Shown here: positions 1-11,418 of the stretch, in pieces
Layout of the letters: each line of letters starts with the position of its first letter
Numbering within the stretch: the first letter of the stretch is position 1
Program-made: the position numbers and the translations under genes
The notes under the pieces: model-generated
Seen by the model: only the letters and a program-made list of their open reading frames with translations
The model's database searches: none
Told to the model about the DNA's origin: nothing
Origin: Gamarada debralockiae
Taxonomy: Eukaryota > Ascomycota > Leotiomycetes > Helotiales > Hyphodiscaceae
Length of the DNA stretch: 64,000 bases
Direction: 5' to 3'
NCBI GenBank assembly: GCA_002803225.1
Contig: NXFV01000767.1
Span: forward strand, 1 to 64,000

Positions 1-576
1 CCTAAGACAGAACGGAATTGTTACATATTGCATGTGATGACCTTAGGGGCGGAAAAAGGTTTCTGCGATGACGATAAAGCGCGCGATAACGATAAAAGCG
101 CGCGATTGTTTGCGACTCGCGATGTTGCTCTATTTTATATCTTCGTTTTGTGACGACGACCACAATGTCAGAAACAGTACTGCACGCCTTGACGAGTACT
201 CTTCACCCTCCCTGTACCCCGCGCAGGTCACACTCGCATTCAGACTTTTGTGTGCGCGATGGTTGCCGATCGACGCCCTTGACAGCGGTGAAAGGGTCGA
301 ACACCTCCAGTCAAAGGAAGTCCCTCCAGATGCTTCTAATGAACAACTTCTCATCGACATCTTCAATGTGGTACGAGAATATACCATAGCAGAAATGGCC
401 AAAAGCAACAAAACCAAGGTATTCAAAGCTCCCTCGCCTCCTCTACTCCCACTATACTCGTACTCTCTGCTAATTCGTACTCGTACACTATACAGTCGTC
501 TATGAGTAATCTTACCTCGACCGAGTCCCAGAGCTTCTTCGATCACACTAATATATGATACAACCTCAACGAGTCT

Positions 577-1875
577 TTGGCTATTAACCTAAATCACCCA
601 AAACTACGAGATACTACTAAGGCTCAGGGCATCGACAGCGTCACCTTCGCAAAGGGCACCGACGCCGCAGACTTGACGGCTGCAGGCATCTCTCTACGAA
701 AAGAGGATACTAAGTATTTAGAGGAAACGCTAGAGCATACTCGAACTACAAAATATTCGGAGGCAGTAATAAGAGACAAGTTGTGGGACTCGTATATTTT
801 CAAGAAACCAACCTAAGACTAGTGGAATATAGACGTCCGTGTCGAAAGATTCCCCGAATATCGTATATAGACAATAAAGCGCTTGGACACAGCTTCTACG
901 GCTTCGATAACGACAGAAAAAGGGTGGAAGAGGGGTCAAAAGTCAATTAATCCTCCTGGTACTATTACACGATTCCCTACTCGTATATTTACACCTACGC
1001 AAGTCTCTCTTCCCCTAAAGCCGATGTACAACATACGATTGCCAAAGATAAATCTGTACATTGAATTAGATAATATATATTTCTTGCTAGACTATCGCTT
1101 TCTTCGCGATAAGGACCGGGAATCAATATTTAATCTTCTAGTTGCCCGCTTATTCTAGAACCCCGAGAACGACGACTTTCATTGCTATCCCTATCTGCTC
1201 ATCGAGATAAAGTCATGCCCAGACCCCACCTCCTACGATTCCGAGATAGAAAAGGCTGTTAATTACTTAACCCTCCATGCGTTAACTATCCTCTATAAAT
1301 GGTTGAAGCTGCTCTGGCTTAGTGCCGGTGCGCAGGAGTTCGAGGTTCGAAAGGATTTGGAGATCTATGCCGTCAGTCATACGATACAACACCTTTTCTG
1401 CCGAATTCGGCCCGCCAAGCCGGATGACAGAGACAGGGTCCGATACAAAACAGTCAAAGGACGGGATTATGATCTGACCGACGAGCAATATCATAACTAT
1501 TTCAATTCAATGTATCAGTATATCCAAGCCCGTTCCTATTTCTATGGCAACATATACAAAGAAGCGATTTGCAAGGCACTGCAGTTAGGTATCAGTCCAG
1601 ATACAACGGATTCTGACGATATTTATTTCGCATACTCCTAGCGAGATAGAAAAACCTTCTATACGATGAAGTACGGCGATCCTGGGTATGTGTGTTACGA
1701 TGAGCCGTACCGCTTTGTAGACGAGGCTGGTCATCAAGTGATCGAGGGCTCAGATGAGATTTGGGCCGAGCATAGGCTCGAGGCCGTCAAAAATTTGCCT
1801 CTGAGTAGTATTCAAGAAAAATGGACAACCTTTTTTAGATATCGATGGGGAATCGAGCGTCTTGTCGAAGAGTGA
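577..1875 (+). pseudogene. Relic of a PD-(D/E)XK-like (DUF7924-type) fungal hypothetical protein
   Basis: Several plus-strand reading-frame pieces follow one another without a continuous frame. A first piece (577-816) reads LEETLEHTRTTKYSEAVIRD. A second, entered near 1180 without a start codon, reads YPYLLIEIKSC and then EKAVNYLTLHALTILYKW; it runs to a stop near 1641, and a third piece covers 1666-1875. The order (charged N-terminal part, an 'EIK' strand followed by a helix, then an 'IYAVSH' strand) resembles the fungal PD-(D/E)XK nuclease-like hypothetical family annotated as DUF7924, which is common in accessory regions. That resemblance is from memory and tentative. Stops and the lack of a start mark it as decayed. 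An open frame at 68-505 may be a further upstream remnant, but I see no domain in it. Confidence 0.4.
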
Positions 1876-2225
1876 GCCATGTAGTCGAGACCTGTATAAT
1901 AAATTGTAGTAATCCAGAGATACATGAAACAAAAAGCATATTATGAATAACTGTCTATCTCAGTGGTATTCAGTCGAAAGGACGGCCCGAGCTTGAGAGA
2001 AGTCCATGTATACTAGCGACTTCTCAATTCACTTATCGCCAATCCCTCCAATGATCTTAATCCTATTATCAGCTGCATTAACTTCCTCTAATTCATCACT
2101 GTCACTTTAGCCAAATTCTGAGTCGTTATAAAACAGGTGCGTCACAAATTACTAAATCAGTCAATCTCAGTCAGCTATGCCGTTCATAACTTTCCCAGGA
2201 TTTAGAAACATAAAAGAGAGCTCAT

Positions 2226-2420
2226 TCATGGCGGCCGACAAGCCCAAGGTCCTTTCCCCCACATGGTTTGTAGGTGGCCATTGAATAACAGTGGGTTAAG
2301 CCGACACGGAGGAGTTGAGTCTTGGCAAATCGAGAGTAGATTGGTCGAAGCTCCATCCTTCTTAGTGAGGAGATGGAGAATGCGTGAATGTAATTTTGGC
2401 AAGACCAAGCCCTCCATCAT
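2226..2420 (-). pseudogene. Displaced N-terminal fragment of an EHT1/EEB1-type alpha/beta hydrolase
   Basis: The minus-strand frame begins MMEGLVLPKLHSRILHLL and contains NPLLFNGHLQTMW. This is the N-terminal signature of the fungal/animal alpha/beta hydrolase family that includes yeast Eht1, Eeb1 and Mgl-type acyltransferase/esterases and animal ABHD1/3. The similarity stops at the Trp of that motif, near 2259. The continuation of the family sequence lies on the opposite strand at 2886, so this is the 5' end of a broken gene and not a gene in its own right. Confidence 0.7.
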
Positions 2421-2873
2421 TGACTAGCATCACAAATTTATTCTCCTAAGACAATATCAAAACTGAACGAACGGCTTTTCTAGGAAATTCTCCAGGAAAG
2501 TACCGTCTGAACTCTCGCCAAAGGCAAAGACTCTCGTAAATTGTGAGCTGAATGTGTCAGCATTGATCTACTAAAATATGCAGACATCGAAACTTGCATT
2601 TACAGGCTTCATTTGCACAAAGGTGGGGCTTTCATAGTTGTCACATTGGCCAAGAGCGAATTCTGATAACGGAAATGTCGTGGAGCCCCACCCTAAGCAA
2701 CGCCGGACACCAAAACGCGAAGACGTGTGCAAACAGGTGGCATAGAGTAAACTTCAAAACCGGCTTCCCCTAAACACTCTCTCATGAAAAGTTGGGTCCA
2801 CTTTTTTGAGTTAACCCCTTGCATGTAACGTTGCCGTTTTCAGAAAGGCACAGTGCAAGGGTAATGTTTCGAT

Positions 2874-3224
2874 GTGCCTTCTGGGACAGCAATCAAGGAT
2901 GAGGGACGACGTATTCACCACAAGCGGAAAGTCTTCCAATCTGATGATCCAACCTACGAAGGTTCATTTGCTGTTGACTTTGTTGTTCCGCCATTTTCAG
3001 AAAAGAACGAGACCCTCCCTACCAGGACGACATATTTCAAGGATGGGGAGTTTGAACGGATCGCTTCTCTAGACAGCCGTCCAATGTTAGTCACGCTCCA
3101 CGGACTTTCTGGGGGGTCTTATGAAATATATCTAAAGGATGTGCTAGCTCCTTTAGTAACAGCACAAGGAGAGAAGGAATGGGCAGCTTGCGTTATCAAC
3201 TACATTATTATACTACTAAGGTAA
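2874..3224 (+). pseudogene. Middle fragment of an EHT1/EEB1-type alpha/beta hydrolase
   Basis: The plus-strand frame reads TAIKDEGRRIHHKRKVF, then FAVDFVVPPF, then PMLVTLHGLSGGSYEIYL. This is the stretch of the EHT1/ABHD1-3 family that directly follows the N-terminal GHLQTMW motif, up to the HG motif at the start of the hydrolase core. The frame stops soon after ACVIN, where homologues continue into the lid and the GxSxG nucleophile. No catalytic Ser, Asp or His segment is seen downstream, so the gene is truncated as well as inverted at its 5' end and cannot encode an active enzyme. Confidence 0.75.
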
Positions 3225-4664
3225 TTCTGCGGACCAAAAGTCTACCTTTGCCAATGGCAAGCTCCTCTATATACCGTCATTGCTCTAAAGAGCGATACGA
3301 TGGGAATACCCGCAAGGCAGGCTTGTATCCTACAAAATAGCTGCATATCCCAAGGATCGAAATACACATAGAAGACCACTAATCTTTTAGGCAAATGCCA
3401 TTTGTATTAACTAGGAAGATACAATTGAAAAGAAATATCAAATACCTCTAATGAGAAGCATAGCGAGGGCGAAGAGAGTTTTAGTGCTGTTATTCTTACT
3501 GAGATCATTAGCCAAACTGCAAAGGAATTTGCACCTTAGACGATTGTACCAGACAAAGTTATACAGGGAAAAATAGCTAGAATAGACTAGCAGGCTATTC
3601 GTCAATTCCTATCCCAACAAATTTTTAGGTGAAGTTGGGTTATCCAAGAGATCGTCCTAGTAACAAATCTTACAATCGTCGAGGGCATGACATCAATCAA
3701 CTTAGATCGGATTTTTAATTGTGTCAAAGCCATTAGAATAAACTATATAAGACACGTCGATTTGCTTTTAGGGTTTCTAGGCTAGGCTAAGACCAAAGCC
3801 AAGAGTTCACGAACGCCACTATTCAGCTTTACAATCTAGCTATATTAAAAGCCAGCGTCAAGAAGGAAACACAATAAGTTTCCTGGAGACCCTAGAAAAC
3901 TTGTGAGCACACGATCATAATTCAAATTGGGATAAGCTAAATCAACTACACTAGCGGCTAAATCAACTCTTCGGTCCCACTTTCCGGAGTACGCCTATTA
4001 ACCTCCCGCCACAGTAGTAATTTGTATACGAATGCAAGACGCAGTGATGCAATTGTGTAAACGTAGAATTTTAGTCAAAAGACCCAGAAATGAAGCTATT
4101 CCTAACTACGCCAATTCGTCTAAATCATCTAACTCGAACTCTGCATCTTGGGTATATACAAGGCTTAAATTTCAGAAAACTGCGAGTATAGCCAAGCAGT
4201 ATTTTGCACCCTCACAGATTGCCCGACTCTCTTGCTCGAAACTTTCCTCCTTTTAAATATAAATTTGAATAAATTATTATAATTAATTAAACTCGTTTCC
4301 CGTAAGCTTACTCGGGTTTTAAGCCACGAGAACATTAATAAGGCATAGAAAAGCACATCTTAAGATGACTTGAACAGAATCAATAATGGTCAAAGTATAA
4401 TCAATAAACTTCTATATAAGTTATTTAGAAGAAAATATACATGTAAGAATTAGATACAGTTAGAAATGAGACTAGAGCGTTATAAATAGAATAATGTCAT
4501 TTTGCACCCATCGCAGATTGAACACTATGCGATCATATCTGTGTATTACCTTCTCTGTAATCCATGGATATACTTCGACCCACAACCTACAACACGTGTC
4601 CCTTAACAACTTCAACGCCCAAAGCCACAAGACCTACAACACGAAATACGAACGAGTACATCTA
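3225..4664. other. AT-rich non-coding stretch
   Basis: No gene model can be supported here. The sequence becomes strongly AT-rich around 4250-4480. Short open frames (for example at 4032-4256) have no recognisable domain. It looks like decayed sequence between the broken hydrolase and the next intact gene, possibly an old transposon remnant, but I see no diagnostic motif. Confidence 0.5.
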
Positions 4665-6294
4665 CTATTCTGCTCCATAGTTTCGCCTGGGGTCTAGACG
4701 TGGTTCCGGAAGTTGTGCCTTCCGATGGTTGGTGCGCCCTAAAAAAGACTGGTTCCCTGGAGGAGATTTCGGCGACGTGGACACATCCTCCATCCTCCCC
4801 GAGCCGCCTGATGAGACGCCCAGGCTCAGTCTCCGCTTTTCAGTTCCTCGACGTATTATACCCGTTCGTCCGGATGCTGAATTGTGGGTGTTTAACTGGT
4901 TGTACTCGACATGGGCCGCAACAACGCTGGTCTGACTTGACCAGAGAGCGTAGCCTCTACAGATAATGTCGCTACCAATGTACACTCGAGGAAACAAGGA
5001 CATAATGGCATCCGACTGGACAGGCACGTGCATTGCTTGATTCTGGGTCAGAGCCACTGCCGTATCATAATCTCTGTACTCGGCCCAGTCCTCCACTGGA
5101 TCGTTGTCGACTTGCGCTGCCGTCGCGCTTCTCTGAACAGGCCTCCATAGCTCTACACCGTCCCGTAAGAGCCGGCCAAGCTCGGACCGGAAGCCATTTT
5201 GTGCATTCGGACCAAAGAGTAGTGGATCTAAGAGCTTGGCAATATCTGCTACGGTACGTTCCAGGATCTTCGTTCTGCGAAGCTCATCTTCCTCAGGTGT
5301 ATATGCGGAAAGTAGTTGTAGACGGAAAATTGCTTCTTTTCGGGGATCACCTCGAGACAGGCGGGTCAGGACTTCATCTATCGTTTGTCGATCGAGATCA
5401 GAATCCGGCAGATAGTACTGCAGGAAGACGTTCGTACATAGCTTATTAGCGAGGACTCTCTCCGCCATGGCCATGCGGAGGAATTGAGACTGTACGGTGT
5501 TGGACATGGGTATGTTTTTAAGATCCTGTCTACTAAACCCAGATTGTTGCAGATCTGTCCAGAGATCTTCCTATGGTGCTGTTAGTATGAGAACAGGGCC
5601 AGGGATTCTTTTAATTTACTGAAGTCAAGTCCTCTGGGAGCTGGGTGAGGAAGAATCGCTTCGCTAATTCATGACATCTTGCCACAAATACGCTAAATTG
5701 GGTGATCCTAGTCATAGGTTAGAGCTGCTCACCACATCGAGTGTGTATTTCTCACAGTGCTTCATGGTCCAGATGCTCTAATCCCAGTTCTTCCCTCTCT
5801 TTTTGCAATGTAGTCCTGCAGAATTCAAGCTCCTTCTTTGTCCTTCCTAGGTCCGCCTCCTTCGCGCTCAAGTCTCTCGTCGCGTCGGAAAGTTTGCCTT
5901 CCAGGAAAGTAGCTTTGCCTTGCGCTTGTCTGAGCTGGCTCTCAAGCTCAGCTACATCGTCCTCGAGATCCTTTTGCTTGCTCGCATCTGTGCTCCAGTT
6001 CTTGACTCTCTCCTCAAAGGCGTCAAGTAAGGCATCTTTCTCTAGCCGCAGCTTTGCAATCTCCCCTTCCTTTGCTGACAGGAGCGAAGTGAACTCTTTC
6101 TGCTTCGCATCTAATTCTTGGTTCTTTGATTGGATCTTTTGTTCCAGATCTCTCTTGTCGCTAACAAGCTGGTCGAGATCTCCGATCTCCCTGTCCGGAA
6201 TCTTTTTAAGAAGAGCCACGAGTTCTCTCAGGGGGTTTGAAAACTTCGGCTTAGCAGATTTACTAGCTCCAGCTGCACCATTAACATCACTCAT
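4665..6294 (-). CDS. Coiled-coil protein of unknown function
   Basis: A three-exon minus-strand model keeps frame: 6294-5756, 5707-5620 and 5570-4665, giving about 510 residues. The introns are 48 and 49 nt; the first has a CTAAC branch site before its CTAG end. Residues about 45-175 are a long heptad-rich coiled coil full of Glu, Lys and Leu. The middle, spanning the two junctions, reads VARCHELAKRFFL and then EDLWTDLQQSGFSRQDL. It is followed by an alpha-helical region and a basic, Ser/Gly-rich low-complexity tail. I recognise no catalytic domain. It resembles proteins labelled only as coiled-coil or 'M protein repeat' in related fungi. A scaffold role is possible but not shown. Confidence 0.75.
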
Positions 6295-7029
6295 ATCCGC
6301 GGTTGCTGATCACTTTCCAGATTATCAAATTACAATTGAAGATAAAGCTCTCAATTCCGTAATAGCGAAGTGTCTTTAATCCAAATTGCCTCTTTTTCAA
6401 CAAATATTCATGAAATGTTATCGGGATGTGAACTATAGGTCTTGTGTTGTTCTGTGAAACAAAAGGTAAGGTGTCTTCTCACTAAAGATCGGTCTTCATT
6501 TCATATATTACACTATCTTCCACCATCTCGCCCTCTTTCCTAATCCATATATGCCTGCAGTAGGGTGGCACAACCCCTCATTACTTGCCTACAAATGAAC
6601 CGATCAGATGAAATATCAGCGAAGCCCTATTCATAATCGTACCAGTTAGATTTAAACGTTCTGTAGCGGGTGGCAGGCGAGAACTATCGTTACAGACACG
6701 TCAACAAATAAAACAGGTTCAAAAGAGGGTGGAATTGCTATTTTATTGGACGTTTTACTCTTCATTAGTAAATTTTTAGGTGCTTGGAGTTTGCGGGAGG
6801 TTCGGGACGGTTTCTACTGGTAGGTTTTCACGGGGATAGAGATTTGCTGTTGGCCTTAAATGATTGCCAGCCCCGCGTCTGCTTCAATGGCAGCCTCAAC
6901 ATGTCTTTTTGCTGCGTTGGCCTCGCTTTACTCGTCCGTTCTTATCAACGGTGGGCTTCAGAGTCATGCCACCAACTCATAATTCTCCTCACATATTCAT
7001 ATTCTACCTTACGCCTTTGTACCTGTTCT
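6295..7029. other. Upstream region without a supported gene
   Basis: This is the 5' flank of the minus-strand coiled-coil gene. The open frame starting at 6784 is in phase with the tentative gene beginning at 7030 but has no convincing protein features. Nothing else can be supported. Confidence 0.4.
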
Positions 7030-7612
7030 ATGCCGCCCGACTTGTCTAGTCCGATCCCAGACGTCGAGGTCACTGACAAGGAGACTGCGCGCGGCTTCGA
7101 GTCCCTTCCGCCAACTCCGATGAGTCGCCTCCAACTCTTTTGCGAGGATGCATCATCAGACATGGTCTCCGCGAGCACTTCCAACAAGGAACGGACTTGT
7201 TCGCAGGGGTGGGATGATTGTGGGGTAAAGTCGGCGTCAGGCTTTCCGAGCGGTTGTCGCGGGGCTGAAGGAGGATGGTGATTGTTCCGAGAATGGCGCT
7301 TCCAAGGGCACGGCGGGGAGACCCCAGTGAAAGGTATTTGCGTGAAATCCGATAATTGTACCCCTTTTCTCTAGCCAATCATGGATAGATGAGGCTAGAG
7401 CTCTGGTTGGAGAAGAGCGGCGTAAACTGGCTGAAGAGGAAATTCGTGAATTCAGCTGCGTCTTCTTCAAAGATTATTGGCTTGGGGAGGAGTCTGCGCT
7501 TGTTCTTGATGTACAATTCGATGGTAAACTTAATCTGATAAATATAAGGAGGGCCTCAAGGCTGTTGGGCGCTGGCTATTCGTCGGCTTGGGAGTATAGT
7601 TCGGGAAAGTAG
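7030..7612 (+). CDS. Tentative small hypothetical protein
   Basis: A two-exon model (7030-7277 and 7375-7612) keeps frame across a 97-nt intron with a GTGATT donor and a pyrimidine-rich TTTCTCTAG acceptor, giving about 161 residues. The first half is acidic and Ser/Pro-rich, beginning MPPDLSSPIPDVEVTDKE. The second half starts SWIDEARALVGEERRKLAEE, predicts an amphipathic helix and continues with CVFFKDYWLGEES. No family is recognised. The frame could start earlier, at 6784. It lies in the decayed left part of the window, so it may be a relic; the consistent splice is the only real support. Confidence 0.35.
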
Positions 7613-8404
7613 ACAAGAGGGGGAATATGCACGTGACATAAACATGAGTGACTCTTTATGTATTCCAGACAACCTTGCTGAATAAACCATTGCCTTATGA
7701 CACTACTTAGTCTAGTTCGTATAATAGGTGAGTGATTGTACCTCTTGAGGTATTGGTATCTTACAACTCAACTCCGGAGCACAGAAGCCATCATCCGCAC
7801 TTGAATCTGACTATAATATCTTCACGTGAGATGATCTTCGGACAGGAGTCTCGTTGCACCAATTACGAATGCACCAACCAAAGCTCTAACCTCATCTCTA
7901 ACTCTCTGTATCCGGAGAGCAACTTGCATACATCTATGATATTCCTGATATGGAACGCCGTTGCGTCCATTTTAAAGTGTGCTTTTCAAAAATCAAAAAT
8001 CAAAAATCAGGATCGGGCCTTGTGTGGTGCGTCCCGATTGCGCAAACTCTCAACTCGAAGGTTATTTGAGTCGAATTTGCATTGGGTTGGGGCATTTAGA
8101 TTTCTGGATGTACAAATGAGGGAGAGATGCGACTGGAAGGAGATGTTATCTATTGTTGTCGACCCATCTAATCCGTCTGAGGCCGCACGCGTGGCAAAAG
8201 AGTGCCTGCGGAACGGTAGACGGGTTTTAGATGTTGTCCCTGAAGAACTTTTCGAGTCGTGACAAAGTCAAACGAACTAATAGTAGCTTGTGGAAGAACC
8301 CTCCTCGCCTCATTAGGCTGGACCTACACAAACCCAGATGACATAATTCCTCAAAAGCTTCCTTCTGATATTCAGGTTATGGATGGACAGGGAGATATCT
8401 CCAC

Positions 8405-10034
8405 GTGGTGATGATCCTAGATGCTTCGAGCTTATTTGCAGACTGGCTGGATGAATGTAAGGGTCAATATCCGCATTGTCGTGTCTCGGCAGAGCTGGTC
8501 CTACCGAGTAAACTCCTGGAGATTTATCATCGGAACGACAACTTGACGGTTCGCCTGAAGACATCGATCCAGCCTGACAACCTGTATATCGCTCTCAGCT
8601 ATTGCTGGGGGAGAGGACGAAACTCACCAAGACTCCTACTTGAAGATATCGCCGAATTTGAACATGGCGTTGCTACGACCTTGTTTCCTCAACCTTTCAG
8701 AAACTCATTCACAGCTGTTGATACCCTTGGTTACCGGTATCTTAGGATAGACACATTTTGCATCGTTCAGAACTCCGACAGCGACAAACTGGTGGAACTC
8801 GCCAAGATGCAGGGCATCTATCAGAACGGTTTCGTGACTATTCCTGTAGCCGATAGTCAAGATAGCCGCGCCGATATGTTATTGCCAAGAGGCCCCTCCA
8901 AATTTTTCACCACCCAAGTACACTACTCAGATTCCGCCAACCAAGCGACGCTCTCGATACATTTGCGAACTCAAACCTCTTGGGAGCAACATAGGGACAT
9001 CAAAGTTAATCCTTACACTCACCTCGAAGCACCACTGAGCGCCAGAGCTTAGGCGCTACAAGAAAGAATATTGCCGCTCCGAGTGCTATACGAAGACAGC
9101 ACGAGAAGGAAAACTGCTGTCACACGAAACGAAGGTCAACCATAATCAAGGAAAGGGAGAGCTCATCATGACTTTCTTCTTCAACAATGACAAATCTCTG
9201 CCGGCTATGATGAGGCTGATGTCCTCGATGGCAGTCACGGTGAGTTCAATGTTCTTTGGCATAGCATGCTCAGCACATACACTAATCGGGAAATGCTTTC
9301 GACTGCGACAAACCTGCAGCAATTAGCGGCATTACTGATCTCATATCACGCCGAACAGGTGATACACTTAATCCACGGCCTTTGGGAGAAGAATGTCCTG
9401 GCAGGCCTAGTATGGAGGGTTGAAGACGAAGAGCTCACCAGAGTGAAGCCGACGGCATTGGCTGTGCTATCTTGGAGTTGGGCGAAGACTTATGGGGTGA
9501 TTAAGAGTTTCTCCACAGGAATAGTAGAATAATCTCACAAGTAAACACCGGAATGATGGGAGATGGAATATTACTCGTCTCTGGCGCTGGCTGGAGAAGA
9601 TCTGCAAGATTGTACCAAGTTCCCATGAGGAGAATTGTCGTTTCGACTACGAAAATGGCCTTGATATGCAGACAAAATTTCATCCAGACTTCCCTTTGTC
9701 GCTCAAAGACGGTACAGATGATTACGCCGCTTTCCGTGCCGACATTTTATGCTTGGCGATATGGATCGGAGATGGAGACGACTGTTCGGAGAGCTTGGAT
9801 CTCTTGGGTCTTGTCCTCGTTGACAAGGATGATGGCAGCAATATTTTGAACGGGTTGGAGTCTTTAATACTCGTATATGTGAAAGCGAAGGTTTTGGTAT
9901 GGAAGAATGGACCACTCACACAGTCATTCTGGTGTGACTCGACGCTCCCAAAGTCTAGAGTTTTCGGGGCCCTCAATACAGTCAACGCCGGTTACCAGTT
10001 CACGACCATTTCAATTCTCCTTTCGCATTTCTGA
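8405..10034 (+). pseudogene. HET (heterokaryon incompatibility) domain protein, degenerate
   Basis: The frame from 8405 contains the HET-domain landmarks in order: YIALSYCWG near residue 60, then LGYRYLRIDTFCIVQNS, then AKMQGIYQNGFVTI and ADSQDSR. HET-domain proteins trigger vegetative incompatibility and cell death in filamentous ascomycetes. The frame stops at 9052, but the expected next block continues in the same frame past the stop as ALQERILPLRVLYE (family: W-LQERLLSPRVL). Further stops follow, and then the C-terminal family pattern (TNREMLSTATNLQQLAAL, then GLWEKNVLAGLVW) at 9266-9532. A shifted frame at 9666-10034 looks like the C-terminal tail. At least three in-frame stops and a frame change make it a pseudogene. 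Confidence 0.8.
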
Positions 10035-10533
10035 GAGCAAGGATGCAACCGGTATCATCTTGACTCTTTCGCGATGCCATCTCAGACTGTCACTATGCAG
10101 CAAATCCAGAAGTTCAACTGAAGCGAGTCCTTTGCAGAGGCACTTGCCTTGCTGTATGACTATGAAATCTTTCAAGGCAGTCGACCTCACGCGAGATGAA
10201 ACCAGTAATCCCGAAAGAGCTTCTCCTTCGTTTAGCATCCAGAGAACGAGGTTTGCATCTCCAGATGACGCGTGGAACTTGCTGAACACAATTGTAAATA
10301 GAACCCCCAGAATTTGAAAGATTCCTCTCCACTCCTTGCCACTGTCGTCTCAACAGCACGTACACGGCACACTTATGCCACTGAGCTTGTGAAATTCGGT
10401 TAGAATGCTTCGCCCAAGTCTTGCTAACTCTAGCAAGGTGTCAAAACGGCCTGTGGACGCATGCAACACAGCGGATTTCCAACAACACTGCACCAGGTTG
10501 TTCAAACTCTTATGATTTATACATATCCTACAC

Positions 10534-11418
10534 CTACCCCGACCCTTTCTCCCCCCTACCATCCCCCCACCTTATCCTCTCCCCATGCCTACTCTTCAGC
10601 ATCCCCTCCTCCGCCCTCCCATCCTCACCAACCTCCTCCTCCGTCAGTCCATTTGTAGCCCAAATCCTCTCCACACAAAGTTCAAAATCGCCCGGCACCC
10701 TATCAATAAGCCCAATCCCCACCGTCCTAACCTTCTGCCTCAACAGTTCCGCCTGCGGCTCAACCACAACCCCATGATTCGTCCGGACAAACTCATTCCA
10801 TTTAATCAACACCGTCTCCCACTCCCCCGGCCTCCTCGCATACAATCTATGCTGATGTAAATCTGTCGGCACAATACTCTCCGTCTGCACATTCACAAAG
10901 TATTTCCTTCCATCACTCTTAATCCTCAATGCCAAAAAAGCATAGGGATCTATATCCCACAAACTCTTCCCAAATATCGTTGGTGGTCTATCTTTTGTTC
11001 GGAAAGCAGCGTAGCCTGTTCGTTGAATTTGGGGTTTGTTGACGGGGAGTTCGATAGAGATGTTGCCGTGGAACTTGACGTGCCCGTGAGGATTGGAGGA
11101 TGGAGAGGGAGAGGAGGTGGAGGGGGGTTGCCAGTCGAGGTTTGCGCGAGAGAAACCGCCCATGTCGGCGTCGGACATGAGTTTGCAGGTTGAGGGTGAG
11201 GAAGGGTCGTGGAAGGACGCTAGGACGTAGGGTGCTGTTGGTTGGCGGGTGCCTTCTGCTTTTAATGCTTCAATCCATTTCAATTAGCCATGTGCTACAA
11301 ATGGAGGATGAGATCAGGGGTGCTTTGAAGGTAGCGTACCTATGACTGAGAGTCTCTTGAATTCATCGAGACTTCGGCCCAAGAAGCCTTTTGCTAGTAG
11401 ATTTGGCGTGACCCTCAT
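10534..11418 (-). CDS. CIA30-domain protein (complex I intermediate-associated protein 30 / NDUFAF1-like)
   Basis: Two exons, 11418-11340 and 11267-10534, join in frame across a 71-nt intron into about 270 residues. Landmarks are MSDADMGGFSRANLDW near the start, GYAAFRTKDRP, then DPYAFLALRIKSDGRKYFVN and WETVLIKWNEF. These are the beta-sandwich signatures of the CIA30 domain. Human NDUFAF1 with this domain assembles mitochondrial complex I; many fungal proteins with it lack a clear targeting peptide and have no proven role. The N-terminus here (MRVTPNLLAKGFLGRSLDEF) is short and weakly amphipathic, so mitochondrial import is possible but not certain. The C-terminal tail is Glu/Gly-rich. Confidence 0.85.

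Noticed and set aside
5741..6379. 212-codon Ser/Phe-rich plus-strand open frame
   Set aside because: It is the antisense shadow of the coiled-coil exon (6294-5756); the composition follows from reverse-reading Glu/Lys-rich codons.
7983..8006. Run of AAAATC repeats
   Set aside because: A very short simple repeat with no context that gives it meaning.
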